A stretch of 27,960 nucleotides of DNA. Source: Mxb001 sp044360385. GTDB lineage: Bacteria; Actinomycetota; Actinomycetes; S36-B12. Positions 15,613 to 23,132 of this stretch are shown here, piece by piece. How positions within the stretch are numbered: the stretch's first letter is position 1; each line of letters starts with the position of its first letter. The DNA is taken from positions 1 to 27,960 of the forward strand of contig JBIKKK010000008.1 of the NCBI GenBank assembly GCA_044360385.1, in the 5' to 3' direction. The translations under genes and the position numbers were made by a program. The notes below the pieces were generated by a model. That model was not told where the DNA came from. It did no database searches and worked only from the letters and a program-made list of their open reading frames with translations.

Positions 15613-16056
15613 GTGGAGGACGATCTGGATCGCACCATCCTGGGGCTCCTCGGGGCCCAGGGGCGGATGTCCTACGCCGACCTGGCCCGCGAGACGGGCC
15701 TCTCCACCTCGGCGGTCCACCAGCGGGTACGTCGACTCGAGGAGCGGGGAGTCATCACGGGCTACCGTGCCGTGGTCGACCCGCGTGCCATCGGACTACC
15801 CCTCACAGCACTCATCGACCTCACACCACTCGATCCATCGGCTCCCGACGACATCCCGCAACGCGTCGAGAGCTTCGAGGAGATCGAGTCGTGCTGGTCC
15901 GTCGCCGGGTCGGCGTCCTACGTCGTCAAGGTGCGTGTGGCGGAACCCACCGATCTCGAGGACTTGCTCGCGCGCATCCGTGCGGCAGCGGGCGTCTCGA
16001 CGCGTACGACCATCGTGCTGTCCACGCCCTTCGAAGGACGCCCACCCATCGGGTGA
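15613..16056 (+). CDS. Lrp/AsnC family transcriptional regulator
   Basis: A 147-residue regulator. An N-terminal winged helix-turn-helix (LDRTILGLLGAQGRMSYADL, then STSAVHQRVRRLEERGVI, about residues 5-49) is followed by an alpha/beta RAM ligand-binding domain (about 60-140) with the SVAGSASYVVKVR strand region. Such proteins form dimers and octamers and often sense amino acids. The GTG at 15613 was chosen because it gives the typical VEDDLDR-like start immediately before helix 1. It is divergent from the L,D-transpeptidase gene (147 bp apart) and converges on the ABC importer ATPase gene (11 bp between stops), so its target is not obvious from position. Its possible ligands include amino acids relevant to nearby transport, which is speculation. 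Confidence 0.92.
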   Translation: MEDDLDRTILGLLGAQGRMSYADLARETGLSTSAVHQRVRRLEERGVITGYRAVVDPRAIGLPLTALIDLTPLDPSAPDDIPQRVESFEEIESCWSVAGSASYVVKVRVAEPTDLEDLLARIRAAAGVSTRTTIVLSTPFEGRPPIG

Positions 16057-16067
16057 CGCGGGGGACG

Positions 16068-17114
16068 TCAGTCGCTAATCAGGGGAATCATCGCTGACTC
16101 GCGCCAGCCGAGACCGACCCGAGCGCCGCGTTCGGGCAGCACGTCTTCACGCACCGCAGCGAGGAAGGCTGTGCCCTCGACCGTGACCTGAGCAAGAGCG
16201 TGGTCGCCTTGGAAGTAGACCTCGCTGACCGATCCACGGAGTAGGCAGCCAGCATCATCAGTCGGCAGGAGCGTGACCGACTCCGGGCGCAGTGCAATCG
16301 CCACGGCACCCTCGCAACTGGCGGGAGCGGACAGGGGCGGCAAGTCCGGAGCCACCCAGTGCCCGTTGTCGTAGGAACCGCGCAGGATCGTGCTTGATCC
16401 GATGAAGTCCGCGACAAAGACACTGCTCGGGCGACGGTAGAGGTCCAGTGGCGCGTCGAGTTGGCGCACCACTCCTTCATCCATGACCGCGACACGGTCA
16501 GCCAGGCTCATCGCCTCATCCTGGTCGTGAGTGACGACGACGAAGGTGATTCCCACCTCGTGCTGGAGCCGCTTGAGTTCCATTTGCATCTCCCCGCGGA
16601 TCTTGCGATCCAGTGCCGAGAGAGGTTCATCGAGGAGAAGCAGCCGGGGACGCTTGACGATGGCGCGTGCCAGAGCCACACGTTGGCGCTGTCCGCCGCT
16701 GAGAGTCTTGGGAAGCGCCGACTTCTTGTCGCTCAGCCCGACGGTCTCAAGCACTTCGTCCACACGCGTGGCAATCTCCGCCCGGGGGACACGCGCGCAC
16801 GCCAGGCCGTAGGCGACGTTCTTCGCGACTGTCATGTGGGGAAACAGCGCGTAGGACTGGAACATGAGATTGACAGCGCGCTTCTCGGGTGGCACTGAGA
16901 GCAGATCCGCTCCGTCAAGGGTCACGCTGCCCGAATCGGGCTGTTCGAAGCCGGCGAGGACACGCAGCAGTGTGGTCTTGCCGCAGCCTGAAGGTCCGAG
17001 TAGCGCAAAGAACTCGTTTTCACGAATGTCTAGGCTGACGTCGTCAAGCGCCACAACGTCCCCGAAGGACCGGCTGACGTCCTTGATCTGGAGAAGAACG
17101 GGTTCGACATCCAT
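16068..17114 (-). CDS. polyamine/opine-type ABC importer, ATPase subunit (PotA type)
   Basis: A 348-residue ATPase that should energise the importer encoded upstream. All nucleotide-site motifs are intact: Walker A GPSGCGKT (40-47), Q-loop Gln86 in MFQSYALFPHMTV, signature LSGGQRQR (138-145), Walker B LLLLDEP (158-164), D-loop SALD and switch His196 in VVTHDQDEA. A C-terminal TOBE-type domain (about 240-345, with IALRPESVTLL) matches PotA, FbpC and CysA. This is the last gene of the operon. The ATG at 17114 lies 2 bp after the stop of the second permease and has GGGAGGGGAG upstream inside that gene. Spermidine/putrescine is the usual family annotation, but members also import opines, thiamine and phosphonates, so the substrate remains open. 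Confidence 0.93.
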   Translation of the reverse strand: MDVEPVLLQIKDVSRSFGDVVALDDVSLDIRENEFFALLGPSGCGKTTLLRVLAGFEQPDSGSVTLDGADLLSVPPEKRAVNLMFQSYALFPHMTVAKNVAYGLACARVPRAEIATRVDEVLETVGLSDKKSALPKTLSGGQRQRVALARAIVKRPRLLLLDEPLSALDRKIRGEMQMELKRLQHEVGITFVVVTHDQDEAMSLADRVAVMDEGVVRQLDAPLDLYRRPSSVFVADFIGSSTILRGSYDNGHWVAPDLPPLSAPASCEGAVAIALRPESVTLLPTDDAGCLLRGSVSEVYFQGDHALAQVTVEGTAFLAAVREDVLPERGARVGLGWRESAMIPLISD

Positions 17115-17116
17115 GG

Positions 17117-17902
17117 CTAGCTCCCCTCCCTGCGGAGCGACTCGCCCAGGCGAGATGCACGCTGGGCCAGGATTACGGCGATGAAGGATACGAGGAGCAG
17201 CAGCGTGGCGAGGGCGTTGATCTGCGGGGTGACGCCGAAGCGGACGCTCGAGTAGATCACAATCGGCAACGTCGGCTCGGCGGGCGAAGCAGTGAAGAAC
17301 GCCACCGTGAACTCATCAAGGCTGAGGGTGAAGGCAAGGAGCGCACCCGCGATGATCGCAGGGCGCATACCTGGCAGCGTGACACTCCAGAACGTCTTGA
17401 GTGCAGAGGCACCGAGGTCGCGGCTGGCCTCCTCGAGACTGGGGTCCATTCCGGCAAGGCGCACGCGGACGACGGCTGCGACGAAGGCGATCCCGAAGAC
17501 CGAGTGCGCAAGGATGACGCTTATCGGGCTCAAGGCAATGCCCACGAGCGTGTAGAAGGCGAGGAGCCCGATCGCGAGCATGATGTCGGGCATGACCGCC
17601 GGCGCCGCTGCCGCGGCGTCCAGCGCACGGGAAGGCAGGTAGCGCTCCAGAGCCATGGCGAGAAGGGTGCCGAGGATCACGGAGATGATCGTGGTGCCGA
17701 CGGCAACGATGAGAGTGGTCCGCAGGCCGCCGATGATGGCCGCGTCGCGGAGGAGCTCGGGGTACCACTGGAGTGAGAAGCCGGTCCATCGGTAAGCGCT
17801 GTCGTTGGCATTGAAGCTCATGCCGACAACAACGAGGATCGGAAGGTAGAGGAAGGCGTAGAGGACCCACAGGGGCAGCCCACGCAGTGCCTTCACCATC
17901 AT
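17117..17902 (-). CDS. polyamine/opine-type ABC importer, permease (PotC type)
   Basis: A 261-residue inner-membrane permease with about six helices. The N-terminus MMVKALRGLPLWVLYAFLYLPILVVV begins TM1, and SLQWYPELLRD precedes TM2, a hallmark of PotC-type subunits. The cytoplasmic EAA loop that docks on the ATPase is EEASRDLGASALKTFWSV followed by TLPGMRPAI. The block FTLSLDEFTVAFFT is also typical. The ATG at 17902 overlaps the stop of the first permease (ATGA), with GGTGGGG just upstream; this was preferred over a much longer frame open to 18121 that has no permease-like sequence. It forms the heterodimeric channel with the PotB-type protein. Confidence 0.93.
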   Translation of the reverse strand: MMVKALRGLPLWVLYAFLYLPILVVVGMSFNANDSAYRWTGFSLQWYPELLRDAAIIGGLRTTLIVAVGTTIISVILGTLLAMALERYLPSRALDAAAAAPAVMPDIMLAIGLLAFYTLVGIALSPISVILAHSVFGIAFVAAVVRVRLAGMDPSLEEASRDLGASALKTFWSVTLPGMRPAIIAGALLAFTLSLDEFTVAFFTASPAEPTLPIVIYSSVRFGVTPQINALATLLLLVSFIAVILAQRASRLGESLRREGS

Positions 17903-18777
17903 GCACCCCACCTTCGGGTACGCCGTGCCGCACTCGCCTGGAACATCACGATGACGATGAGCAGCGCCAGCACCATGAGTGAGAGCGCCGAGCCGAAGGG
18001 CCAGTCCCGGGACTTGAGGAACTGGTCGCGGATGACATTGCCGATCATCTGGGAGTTCCCCCCGCCGAGGAGCTCGGGTATGACGAAGTTGCCGAGACTC
18101 GGAATGAAGACGAAGAGGCAACCGGTGATGATGCCGGGCAGCGTGAGCGGCAGGAGAACGGTGCGGAACCGACGCCAGGGCCCCGCGCCGAGGTTCTGCG
18201 CAGCCTCGAGCAACTGCGGATCCAAGCGCTGCAGGGAGGCATAGATCGGCAGCACCATGAGCGGGATGTAGGCGTAGGTAAGGCCGAGGATCACGGCCTG
18301 GCGGGTGTAAAGGAAGTCAATGGGGCCGAGGCCCACCAGGGAAAGTCCGTCGTTGAGCAGTCCCTCTCGGTTGAGCAGGATGATCCACGCGTAGGTGCGG
18401 ATGAGGAAGTTGGTCCAAAACGGCAATACGACGGCGATCAGCGCAATCGTCTGCCAGTGCCCCGGGAGTCGCGTGATGGCCAAGGCAGCCGGGAAACCCA
18501 GGAGGAAGGCAAAGAGTGTCGCTGAGCCGGCGTTGAGGATGCTCGATGCAAGTACCTCGCGGTAGAGCGGCTCGAGCATTCGAGTGACGTTGTCGAGTGT
18601 CACCGGACCCTGGACGCCCCCGAAGCGTCCTGCAGTGAGGAAGGCGTAGGCAATCACCAGGCCGAGGGGAACGACCATGAGCACCACGAGGTAGGTCATG
18701 GCCGGCACCGTGGCCAAGGCACGCACGAGGGGCCCGTCGCCGTGGCGACGGACCCCTCGTGACGTGGCCGAACTCAA
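17899..18777 (-). CDS. polyamine/opine-type ABC importer, permease (PotB type)
   Basis: A 292-residue inner-membrane permease with about six helices (TM1 about 27-48). The EAA loop lies in EAAQNLGAGPWRRFRTVLL followed by PLTLPGIITG. The blocks FWTNFLIRTYAWI and FIPSLGNFVIPELLGG are characteristic of PotB-type subunits. The start is uncertain. A TTG at 18777 overlaps the lipoprotein gene stop (TTGA) and gives a 26-residue cytoplasmic N-terminus of normal length for the family. A GTG at 18726 is a shorter option. With the TTG start, codons 7-18 lie inside a very stable hairpin (18724-18761), which could lower permease synthesis relative to the binding protein. Confidence 0.92.
   Translation of the reverse strand: MSSATSRGVRRHGDGPLVRALATVPAMTYLVVLMVVPLGLVIAYAFLTAGRFGGVQGPVTLDNVTRMLEPLYREVLASSILNAGSATLFAFLLGFPAALAITRLPGHWQTIALIAVVLPFWTNFLIRTYAWIILLNREGLLNDGLSLVGLGPIDFLYTRQAVILGLTYAYIPLMVLPIYASLQRLDPQLLEAAQNLGAGPWRRFRTVLLPLTLPGIITGCLFVFIPSLGNFVIPELLGGGNSQMIGNVIRDQFLKSRDWPFGSALSLMVLALLIVIVMFQASAARRTRRWGA
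18724..18761 (-). promoter_or_regulatory. 18-bp stem-loop at the lipoprotein/permease junction
   Basis: Two 18-nt arms pair along their full length, with a single G-U wobble in the transcribed RNA and a 2-nt apex (4 nt in practice). It begins 12 nt after the lipoprotein stop and covers the first codons of the PotB-type permease. There is no U-run. Position and strength suggest an intercistronic attenuator or 3'-end stabiliser that raises binding protein over membrane subunits. The structure is visible; the role is inferred from similar ABC operons. Confidence 0.65.
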
Positions 18778-19886
18778 CTCGCCTGAACCTCCGTGGCGAT
18801 CTGCTGGTAGATCTTGGATGCTTCGCCAAGATCGATCAGTCCCTCGCCCTTGGCCAGGTCCGCGGGAGTCATGGCGATGTTGGGGAAGTCGGCGCCCAGC
18901 TCAGCTGCGGCCTTCTCCGCCACCGCCTTATTGGGGCTCTTGTAGAGGATGTTGTTGGTCATCCAGCCCTGCATCTCATCACCGATCATGAAGTTGATGT
19001 AGGCCATAGCGGCTTCCTTATTCTTGCTGGACTTCAACACGACCATGGTGTCTGCCCATAGGTCAGAGCCCTCACTCGGCACCACGAACTTGACGTTCGG
19101 ATCGCCCGAGTAGTTGCACCAGCCATCCCATGCCACTGCCATCACGACCTCACCCGACGCGAGGCGCTCGTAGAAGGTCACATCATCGAAGCCCAGGAGC
19201 GTCGGCTTGGTCTTGAGCAGTTGCTGCTTGATCTGGTCCAACTCTGCTGTGTCCGTCGTATTGGCACTGAAACCCAGGGCCTTAGCAGCAGGGAGGTTCA
19301 TCCACGGCTGGGTGGCCAGCATCAGCGTCTTCTTCTCGTACTCCGGAGCCGGGTTGAGCAGGTCGTTCCACGACGTGGGGGGCGAAGCCATGAGGTCCTC
19401 GCGGTAGCAGATCCCCGTGGTCCCCCATGCGTACGGAACGCTGAAAGTGCTGCCCGGGTCGAAGGCCAGGTTCTTGGACTCCGGGTAGAGGTTCGCGAGG
19501 TTCGGCACGAGATTGGGGTCGATCGGCTCGAGTAGGCCGGCGTCATTGAGCGCTTGGGCGTACTGGCCCGAGACGAAGGCCACGTCGATCCCGGGGTCTC
19601 CGCCCGCGGTGAGTTTGCCGACAATCTCCTCGTTCGTTGCGTGGTTGGCCACAGTCATGTTGGCCTTGGTTGTGTCGGTGAACTTCAGTGCCGCGTCCGG
19701 GTCCATGTAGGCGTCCCAGTTGCTCACGACGATGGACTGCTTGCTCAGATCCGCATTGGGATCAAGGGGGGCTGACGTTTCCTCGCTCGAGGACCCTCCT
19801 CCGCAGGCAGCGAGGAGGACGGCGGCCACCGCTCCTCCGATGCCGAGGACGGCGGCCCGGCTGGCCGATGTCCGGTGTGATCTCAT
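18774..19886 (-). CDS. polyamine/opine-type ABC importer, substrate-binding lipoprotein (PotD type)
   Basis: A 370-residue extracytoplasmic binding protein. A basic N-terminus and hydrophobic stretch end in the lipobox LLAAC with lipidated Cys28, then a Gly/Ser linker. The mature protein has PotD/PotF-type features: SIVVSNWDAYMDPDAA at the first strand, FVSGQYAQALNDAGLLEPID, VPYAWGTTGICYRED in the middle, and MAVAWDGWCNYSG near the ligand cleft. The aromatic and acidic character of these stretches fits a cationic amine ligand, but the exact specificity residues cannot be assigned without alignment. The ATG overlaps the tetR stop (ATGA), and GAGGAGG lies just upstream, so synthesis is coupled to the regulator. 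The operon is regulator, binding protein, permease, permease, ATPase. Confidence 0.93.
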   Translation of the reverse strand: MRSHRTSASRAAVLGIGGAVAAVLLAACGGGSSSEETSAPLDPNADLSKQSIVVSNWDAYMDPDAALKFTDTTKANMTVANHATNEEIVGKLTAGGDPGIDVAFVSGQYAQALNDAGLLEPIDPNLVPNLANLYPESKNLAFDPGSTFSVPYAWGTTGICYREDLMASPPTSWNDLLNPAPEYEKKTLMLATQPWMNLPAAKALGFSANTTDTAELDQIKQQLLKTKPTLLGFDDVTFYERLASGEVVMAVAWDGWCNYSGDPNVKFVVPSEGSDLWADTMVVLKSSKNKEAAMAYINFMIGDEMQGWMTNNILYKSPNKAVAEKAAAELGADFPNIAMTPADLAKGEGLIDLGEASKIYQQIATEVQAS

Positions 19887-20596
19887 CTGGTCTCCTCCTC
19901 GTTGGTCGTTTCTGCCCGGGGAGAGTCACCTTGGCGACTCAGGCGAATCTCGGGCAGGTCTGTGGGCAGGATGCCCAATTGTTCGCATGCGAATGCACGG
20001 AGCATGACGCGGACGCGCTCCAACGGCGTCCAGGAATAGCCCACCACCGTGCGGAAGCACAGGCCATCGACCATCGCGCTGATGCGCTCAGCCACGACCT
20101 CTGGCTCCCCGACCGGATTGAAGGCCCCGGCCCATGTGCCCTCCTGGACCAACTTGACGAGCTCGTCGCGGTATTCCGCCGCGAGGTCCTCGCATACGGG
20201 GCGCAGAGCTTCATCGTGTGTTGCGGCGGTCCAGAGCTCGAGCCAGAGGACGTATTCGTCGAAGAGCACGCCGGGATGCGGCAGGCTCACCTCGAGCAGG
20301 GTGGCTAGGACCCGCATGTAGTCCCCGTCGCGACGCACAGCGGCAAAGCGCTCCGCGGGCTTGCCGATCGCCCATCGGAGCGCATCGACGAGCATCTCGT
20401 CTTTGGTTCCGAAGTAGTAGTGGACGATGCCCGTCGAGACCCCCGCCTCGAGCGCTACGTCGCGCACGCGCATGCCCGCTGAGCCGTCACGCACCAGCAC
20501 GCGCGCTGCCGCGGCCATGAGGTGCTCGCGACGATCAAGGGCGTCATTCGCCGAGAGATTCGGGGGAATCGCCACCGAGACTTCAGCCAACGCCAT
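19883..20596 (-). CDS. TetR family transcriptional regulator
   Basis: A 237-residue regulator. The helix-turn-helix lies at about 43-65 (MRVRDVALEAGVSTGIVHYYFGTKDEML), a good match to the TetR DNA-binding domain including the terminal YYFxxKxE block. The larger ligand domain, with LPHPGVLFDEYVLWLELW and MVDGLCFRTVVGYSWTP, resembles the BetI-like C-terminal group. It is the first gene of the importer operon and diverges from the oxidoreductase-led operon. A perfect 14-bp palindrome sits in its promoter, in the spacer upstream of a TACAGT element, so it probably represses itself, the importer and the divergent operon until a ligand binds. The ATG at 20596 was chosen because TACAGT and the palindrome lie directly upstream; the N-terminal extension of about 20 residues before the HTH is slightly long. 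Confidence 0.93.
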   Translation of the reverse strand: MALAEVSVAIPPNLSANDALDRREHLMAAAARVLVRDGSAGMRVRDVALEAGVSTGIVHYYFGTKDEMLVDALRWAIGKPAERFAAVRRDGDYMRVLATLLEVSLPHPGVLFDEYVLWLELWTAATHDEALRPVCEDLAAEYRDELVKLVQEGTWAGAFNPVGEPEVVAERISAMVDGLCFRTVVGYSWTPLERVRVMLRAFACEQLGILPTDLPEIRLSRQGDSPRAETTNEEETR

Positions 20597-20604
20597 ACCT
20601 TGGG

Positions 20605-20610
20605 ACTGTA
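20605..20610 (-). promoter_or_regulatory. candidate -10 element of the tetR/importer operon
   Basis: Minus-strand TACAGT fits TANNNT and ends 8 nt before the ATG at 20596. The palindrome 20614-20627 fills the region where a 17-bp spacer would be, so a bound repressor would cover the promoter. The -35 is not conserved. Confidence 0.45.
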
Positions 20611-20613
20611 CTG

Positions 20614-20627
20614 ACTGGACGTCCAGT
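20614..20627. promoter_or_regulatory. perfect 14-bp palindrome, probable TetR operator
   Basis: ACTGGACGTCCAGT reads the same on both strands without a mismatch or gap. It lies between the divergent tetR (start 20596) and the oxidoreductase gene (start 20657), 17 bp from the first and 29 bp from the second. Size, symmetry and position are typical for an operator of a TetR protein encoded next to it. One site could control both operons. Confidence 0.75.
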
Positions 20628-20656
20628 TGGGAGTGGAAAACCAGAAAGGGGCAGGC

Positions 20657-21826
20657 GTGCGGATCGGCGTCGTGGGTGGAGCAGGAGCCATGGGGTCGGT
20701 CACCGTGGCCGACCTGGCCTCGTCGGTCGGAGTCGCCGAGATCGTCCTTGTCGATCCCGACGCCGAGCGTGCGAGCGCGCTAGCCCAGCGGCTGTCCGGT
20801 CGGGGCGCCGCCCTCATCCCGCGCGGCATTGACGTCGCTCTGGCCGAGTGCCTCGACGGATGCGACGCCGTGGTCAACGCGTCAGGGCACGCTCACAACA
20901 TCGCCGTCATGGAGGCCTGCCTCCAGATCGGAGCGCACTACACCGATCTGGGCGGTCTCTTCCACGTGGCCGTGCGCCAATACGACTGGCATGACCGCTT
21001 CGTCGAAGCCGGGCTCACCGCCACGCTGTCGATGGGTTCGGCGCCTGGCCTGACCAACCTGCTCGCCGCGCGAGGGGTGCAACTCGGTGGCATGGACACC
21101 GTGGAGTCCATCGAGATCGCCGACGCCGTGGTGCCGGGCCGCGCCTACCACCCCTCTGAGCCGTACGGTCCGCCCTACGCCGCCCTCACGCTCATCGAGG
21201 AGTACACCGCGCCCGCCCCGCAGTTCATCGACGGCGCGATCGGCTTCCATCCCGCCGGATCCGGTGCACGCACCTATGCGTTCCCCGACGGCGAGGTGGA
21301 GTGCGTCTACACGATCCACTCGGAACCAGCGACACTGCCGCGTTCCTACGCCGACCGCGGCATTCAGCGCGTGGAATGGCGTCTCGGCCTGGCGCCCGCC
21401 GACCACGTACGCCTGCTGTCCTTCGTGGCGGCCGGACTCGCCAGCGAGGAGCCGGTCGTGGTCGATGGCGTGAGCGTCCGCCCGGCCGACGTGTTGATCG
21501 CCGTGCTCGCTCGCCAGGCGCGCAACGAGGTCGCGACAGCCGACCCGGAAGCGATCGAGTGGTTCCGGGTCATCACCTCGGGCAGTCGGGGAGGAGCGCC
21601 CGTCACGGTGACCTGCGACATCGAGGTGACCGATCCGCCGTCCGGTGAGTTCTCGGGGGGAGCCTGGGTCACCGGCGTACCGCCGTCGATCGCCGCCCAG
21701 ATCATGGCCTCGGGCCGGGCCCTTTGCACCGGGGTCCACGGTCCGGAGCTCACCATGCCGCTCGACCTCTTCTTCACCGAACTTGCCGGGCGGGGCATGA
21801 TCCCGCTAGACCGGATCGACGACTGA
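20657..21826 (+). CDS. saccharopine-dehydrogenase-like NAD(P)-dependent oxidoreductase
   Basis: A 389-residue cytoplasmic protein of the saccharopine dehydrogenase/carboxynorspermidine-synthase-like superfamily, whose members join or cleave secondary amines by reductive amination or its reverse. The N-terminal Rossmann motif is RIGVVGGAGAMGS (2-14) and VLVDPD follows at beta-2. The segment DAVVNASGHAHNIAVMEACLQIGAHYTDL is a strong family hallmark. The C-terminal domain has a SMGSAPGLTNLLA block and long beta-sheet segments. The GTG at 20657 was preferred because AAGGGG lies upstream and the frame begins at the first beta strand; a TTG at 20627 would overlap the operator. It is first in its operon, and the glycosyltransferase begins 14 bp downstream. 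Substrate unknown. Confidence 0.88.
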   Translation: MRIGVVGGAGAMGSVTVADLASSVGVAEIVLVDPDAERASALAQRLSGRGAALIPRGIDVALAECLDGCDAVVNASGHAHNIAVMEACLQIGAHYTDLGGLFHVAVRQYDWHDRFVEAGLTATLSMGSAPGLTNLLAARGVQLGGMDTVESIEIADAVVPGRAYHPSEPYGPPYAALTLIEEYTAPAPQFIDGAIGFHPAGSGARTYAFPDGEVECVYTIHSEPATLPRSYADRGIQRVEWRLGLAPADHVRLLSFVAAGLASEEPVVVDGVSVRPADVLIAVLARQARNEVATADPEAIEWFRVITSGSRGGAPVTVTCDIEVTDPPSGEFSGGAWVTGVPPSIAAQIMASGRALCTGVHGPELTMPLDLFFTELAGRGMIPLDRIDD

Positions 21827-21839
21827 CCGCGGAGGCACC

Positions 21840-23132
21840 ATGTCTGATCGACCCCTCACTGTGCTGCTGGCCGCCGAGAGCGCCTACGGACCTACGAACA
21901 ACTGCATCGGCATCGGTGCCGAGCTCATCCGCATGGGCCATCGCGTCGTCTTCGCCGCCGAGGAATCCTGGGCCGGCAAGATCGAGCCTCTCGGAATTGA
22001 GGAGCGCCTCGTCTCCATGGCTCCCCCGCCTGAAGAGGAGGCCGCCGCGGGTCAGTTTTGGATCGACTTCATCCGCGAGACGTCCCCGGAGTTCCGCAAG
22101 AGCACCTACGAGCAGATCACGACCTTCCTTGAGCCCGTCTGGCGCAGCCTCATGGACGGCGCGAAGTACGCAAATCCCCAGTTTGCTGCCATCGTCGACG
22201 AGATCAACCCCGACATCATCGTCCAGGACAACGTGTCTGCTTTCCCTGCGCTCCGGGCGGCCGGACGCCCGTTCGTCCGGGTCGTGTCCTGTCAGCCGCT
22301 GGAGATGACCGGCCCCCATATCCCCCCTGCGCTGTCGGGACTCCCCGCGGACGACTCCTCGCAGTGGCAAGCCTGGCGTGATGAATACGCGCGCGCCACC
22401 GCTGGAGTCTGGCAGGAGTACAACGAGTTCTCGCTTGAGTCCGGAGCACCCGCGCTGCCTGAGGGCGAGTTCAACTATGTCGGAGACTCCAACATCTACA
22501 TCTACCCGGAGGTCATCGACTACCTCGATCGCCGTCCTCTTGATGCAACCTGGCACAGAGTGCAGTCATCAGTACGCCGCACCGAGCAGCCTGTCGACCT
22601 GCCCGCCCACATCGCGGAGGGGGACGGCTCGCTGATCTACCTCTCTCTCGGGTCCCTCGGCGGTGCCGATGTCGACCTCATGCAACGGCTTACTGGCTTC
22701 CTCGCCGACAGCCCACACCGCTTCATTGTGAGCAAGGGACCACGGTCAGACGAATGGGATCTGCCCGACAACATGTGGGGGGCAAGCATGGTCCCGCAGA
22801 CCACCCTCCTCGACAGGGTTGATGTCGTCATCACGCACGGCGGCAACAACACCACATGCGAGTCGTTCCACTTCGGCAAGCCCATGGTGTTGCTTCCGCT
22901 CTTCTGGGACCAGTACGACAATGCCCAGCGCGTCGACGAAACGGGTTTCGGCAAGCGACTTGACACCTACCGCGTGGAGAAGGCCGAGCTTGAGAGCGCC
23001 ATCGACGGTCTCCTCGCAAACGCCCCACTGCGGGAGCGGATGGCGGCTATTTCCCAGCAGATCCGCGCCGAGGACGGCGTGCGCCGGGAGGCGGAGATCA
23101 TCGCCGACCTCGGGCAGTCCGCGGCTCGCTGA
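21840..23132 (+). CDS. UGT/MGT-like glycosyltransferase (GT-B fold, GT1-like)
   Basis: A 430-residue glycosyltransferase expected to move a sugar from a nucleotide sugar to a small acceptor. The C-terminal donor-binding signature is clear: VVITHGGNNTTCESFHFGKP (about 329-348), then MVLLPLFWDQYDNAQRV. The N-terminal acceptor half begins LTVLLAAESAYGPTNNC, where macrolide- and plant-type enzymes normally have a GHxNP segment with the catalytic His. Here the aligned position lacks His (YGPTN), so the acceptor chemistry may differ. No signal peptide or membrane helix. The ATG at 21840 has GGAGG four bases upstream. It shares its stop with the next gene (TGATG). Ligand and donor sugar are unknown. 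Confidence 0.87.
   Translation: MSDRPLTVLLAAESAYGPTNNCIGIGAELIRMGHRVVFAAEESWAGKIEPLGIEERLVSMAPPPEEEAAAGQFWIDFIRETSPEFRKSTYEQITTFLEPVWRSLMDGAKYANPQFAAIVDEINPDIIVQDNVSAFPALRAAGRPFVRVVSCQPLEMTGPHIPPALSGLPADDSSQWQAWRDEYARATAGVWQEYNEFSLESGAPALPEGEFNYVGDSNIYIYPEVIDYLDRRPLDATWHRVQSSVRRTEQPVDLPAHIAEGDGSLIYLSLGSLGGADVDLMQRLTGFLADSPHRFIVSKGPRSDEWDLPDNMWGASMVPQTTLLDRVDVVITHGGNNTTCESFHFGKPMVLLPLFWDQYDNAQRVDETGFGKRLDTYRVEKAELESAIDGLLANAPLRERMAAISQQIRAEDGVRREAEIIADLGQSAAR

Noticed and set aside
17903..18121. Upstream extension of the PotC-type permease frame
   Set aside because: It overlaps the PotB-type gene in another frame and has no permease-like sequence; the ATG at 17902 overlaps the PotB stop and has a Shine-Dalgarno.
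16068..19886. Naming the importer potABCD outright
   Set aside because: The family also contains opine, thiamine and phosphonate importers, and the neighbouring genes point to a sugar-linked amine; the specificity cannot be read from motifs alone.
20882..21739. 285-codon minus-strand frame opposite the saccharopine-dehydrogenase-like gene
   Set aside because: A His/Arg/Gly-rich shadow of a well supported gene, with no family features; long antisense frames are common in DNA of this GC content.
21774..22556. 260-codon minus-strand frame opposite the glycosyltransferase gene
   Set aside because: Shadow frame; the plus strand encodes a clear GT-B protein with the HGGNNTTCE signature.
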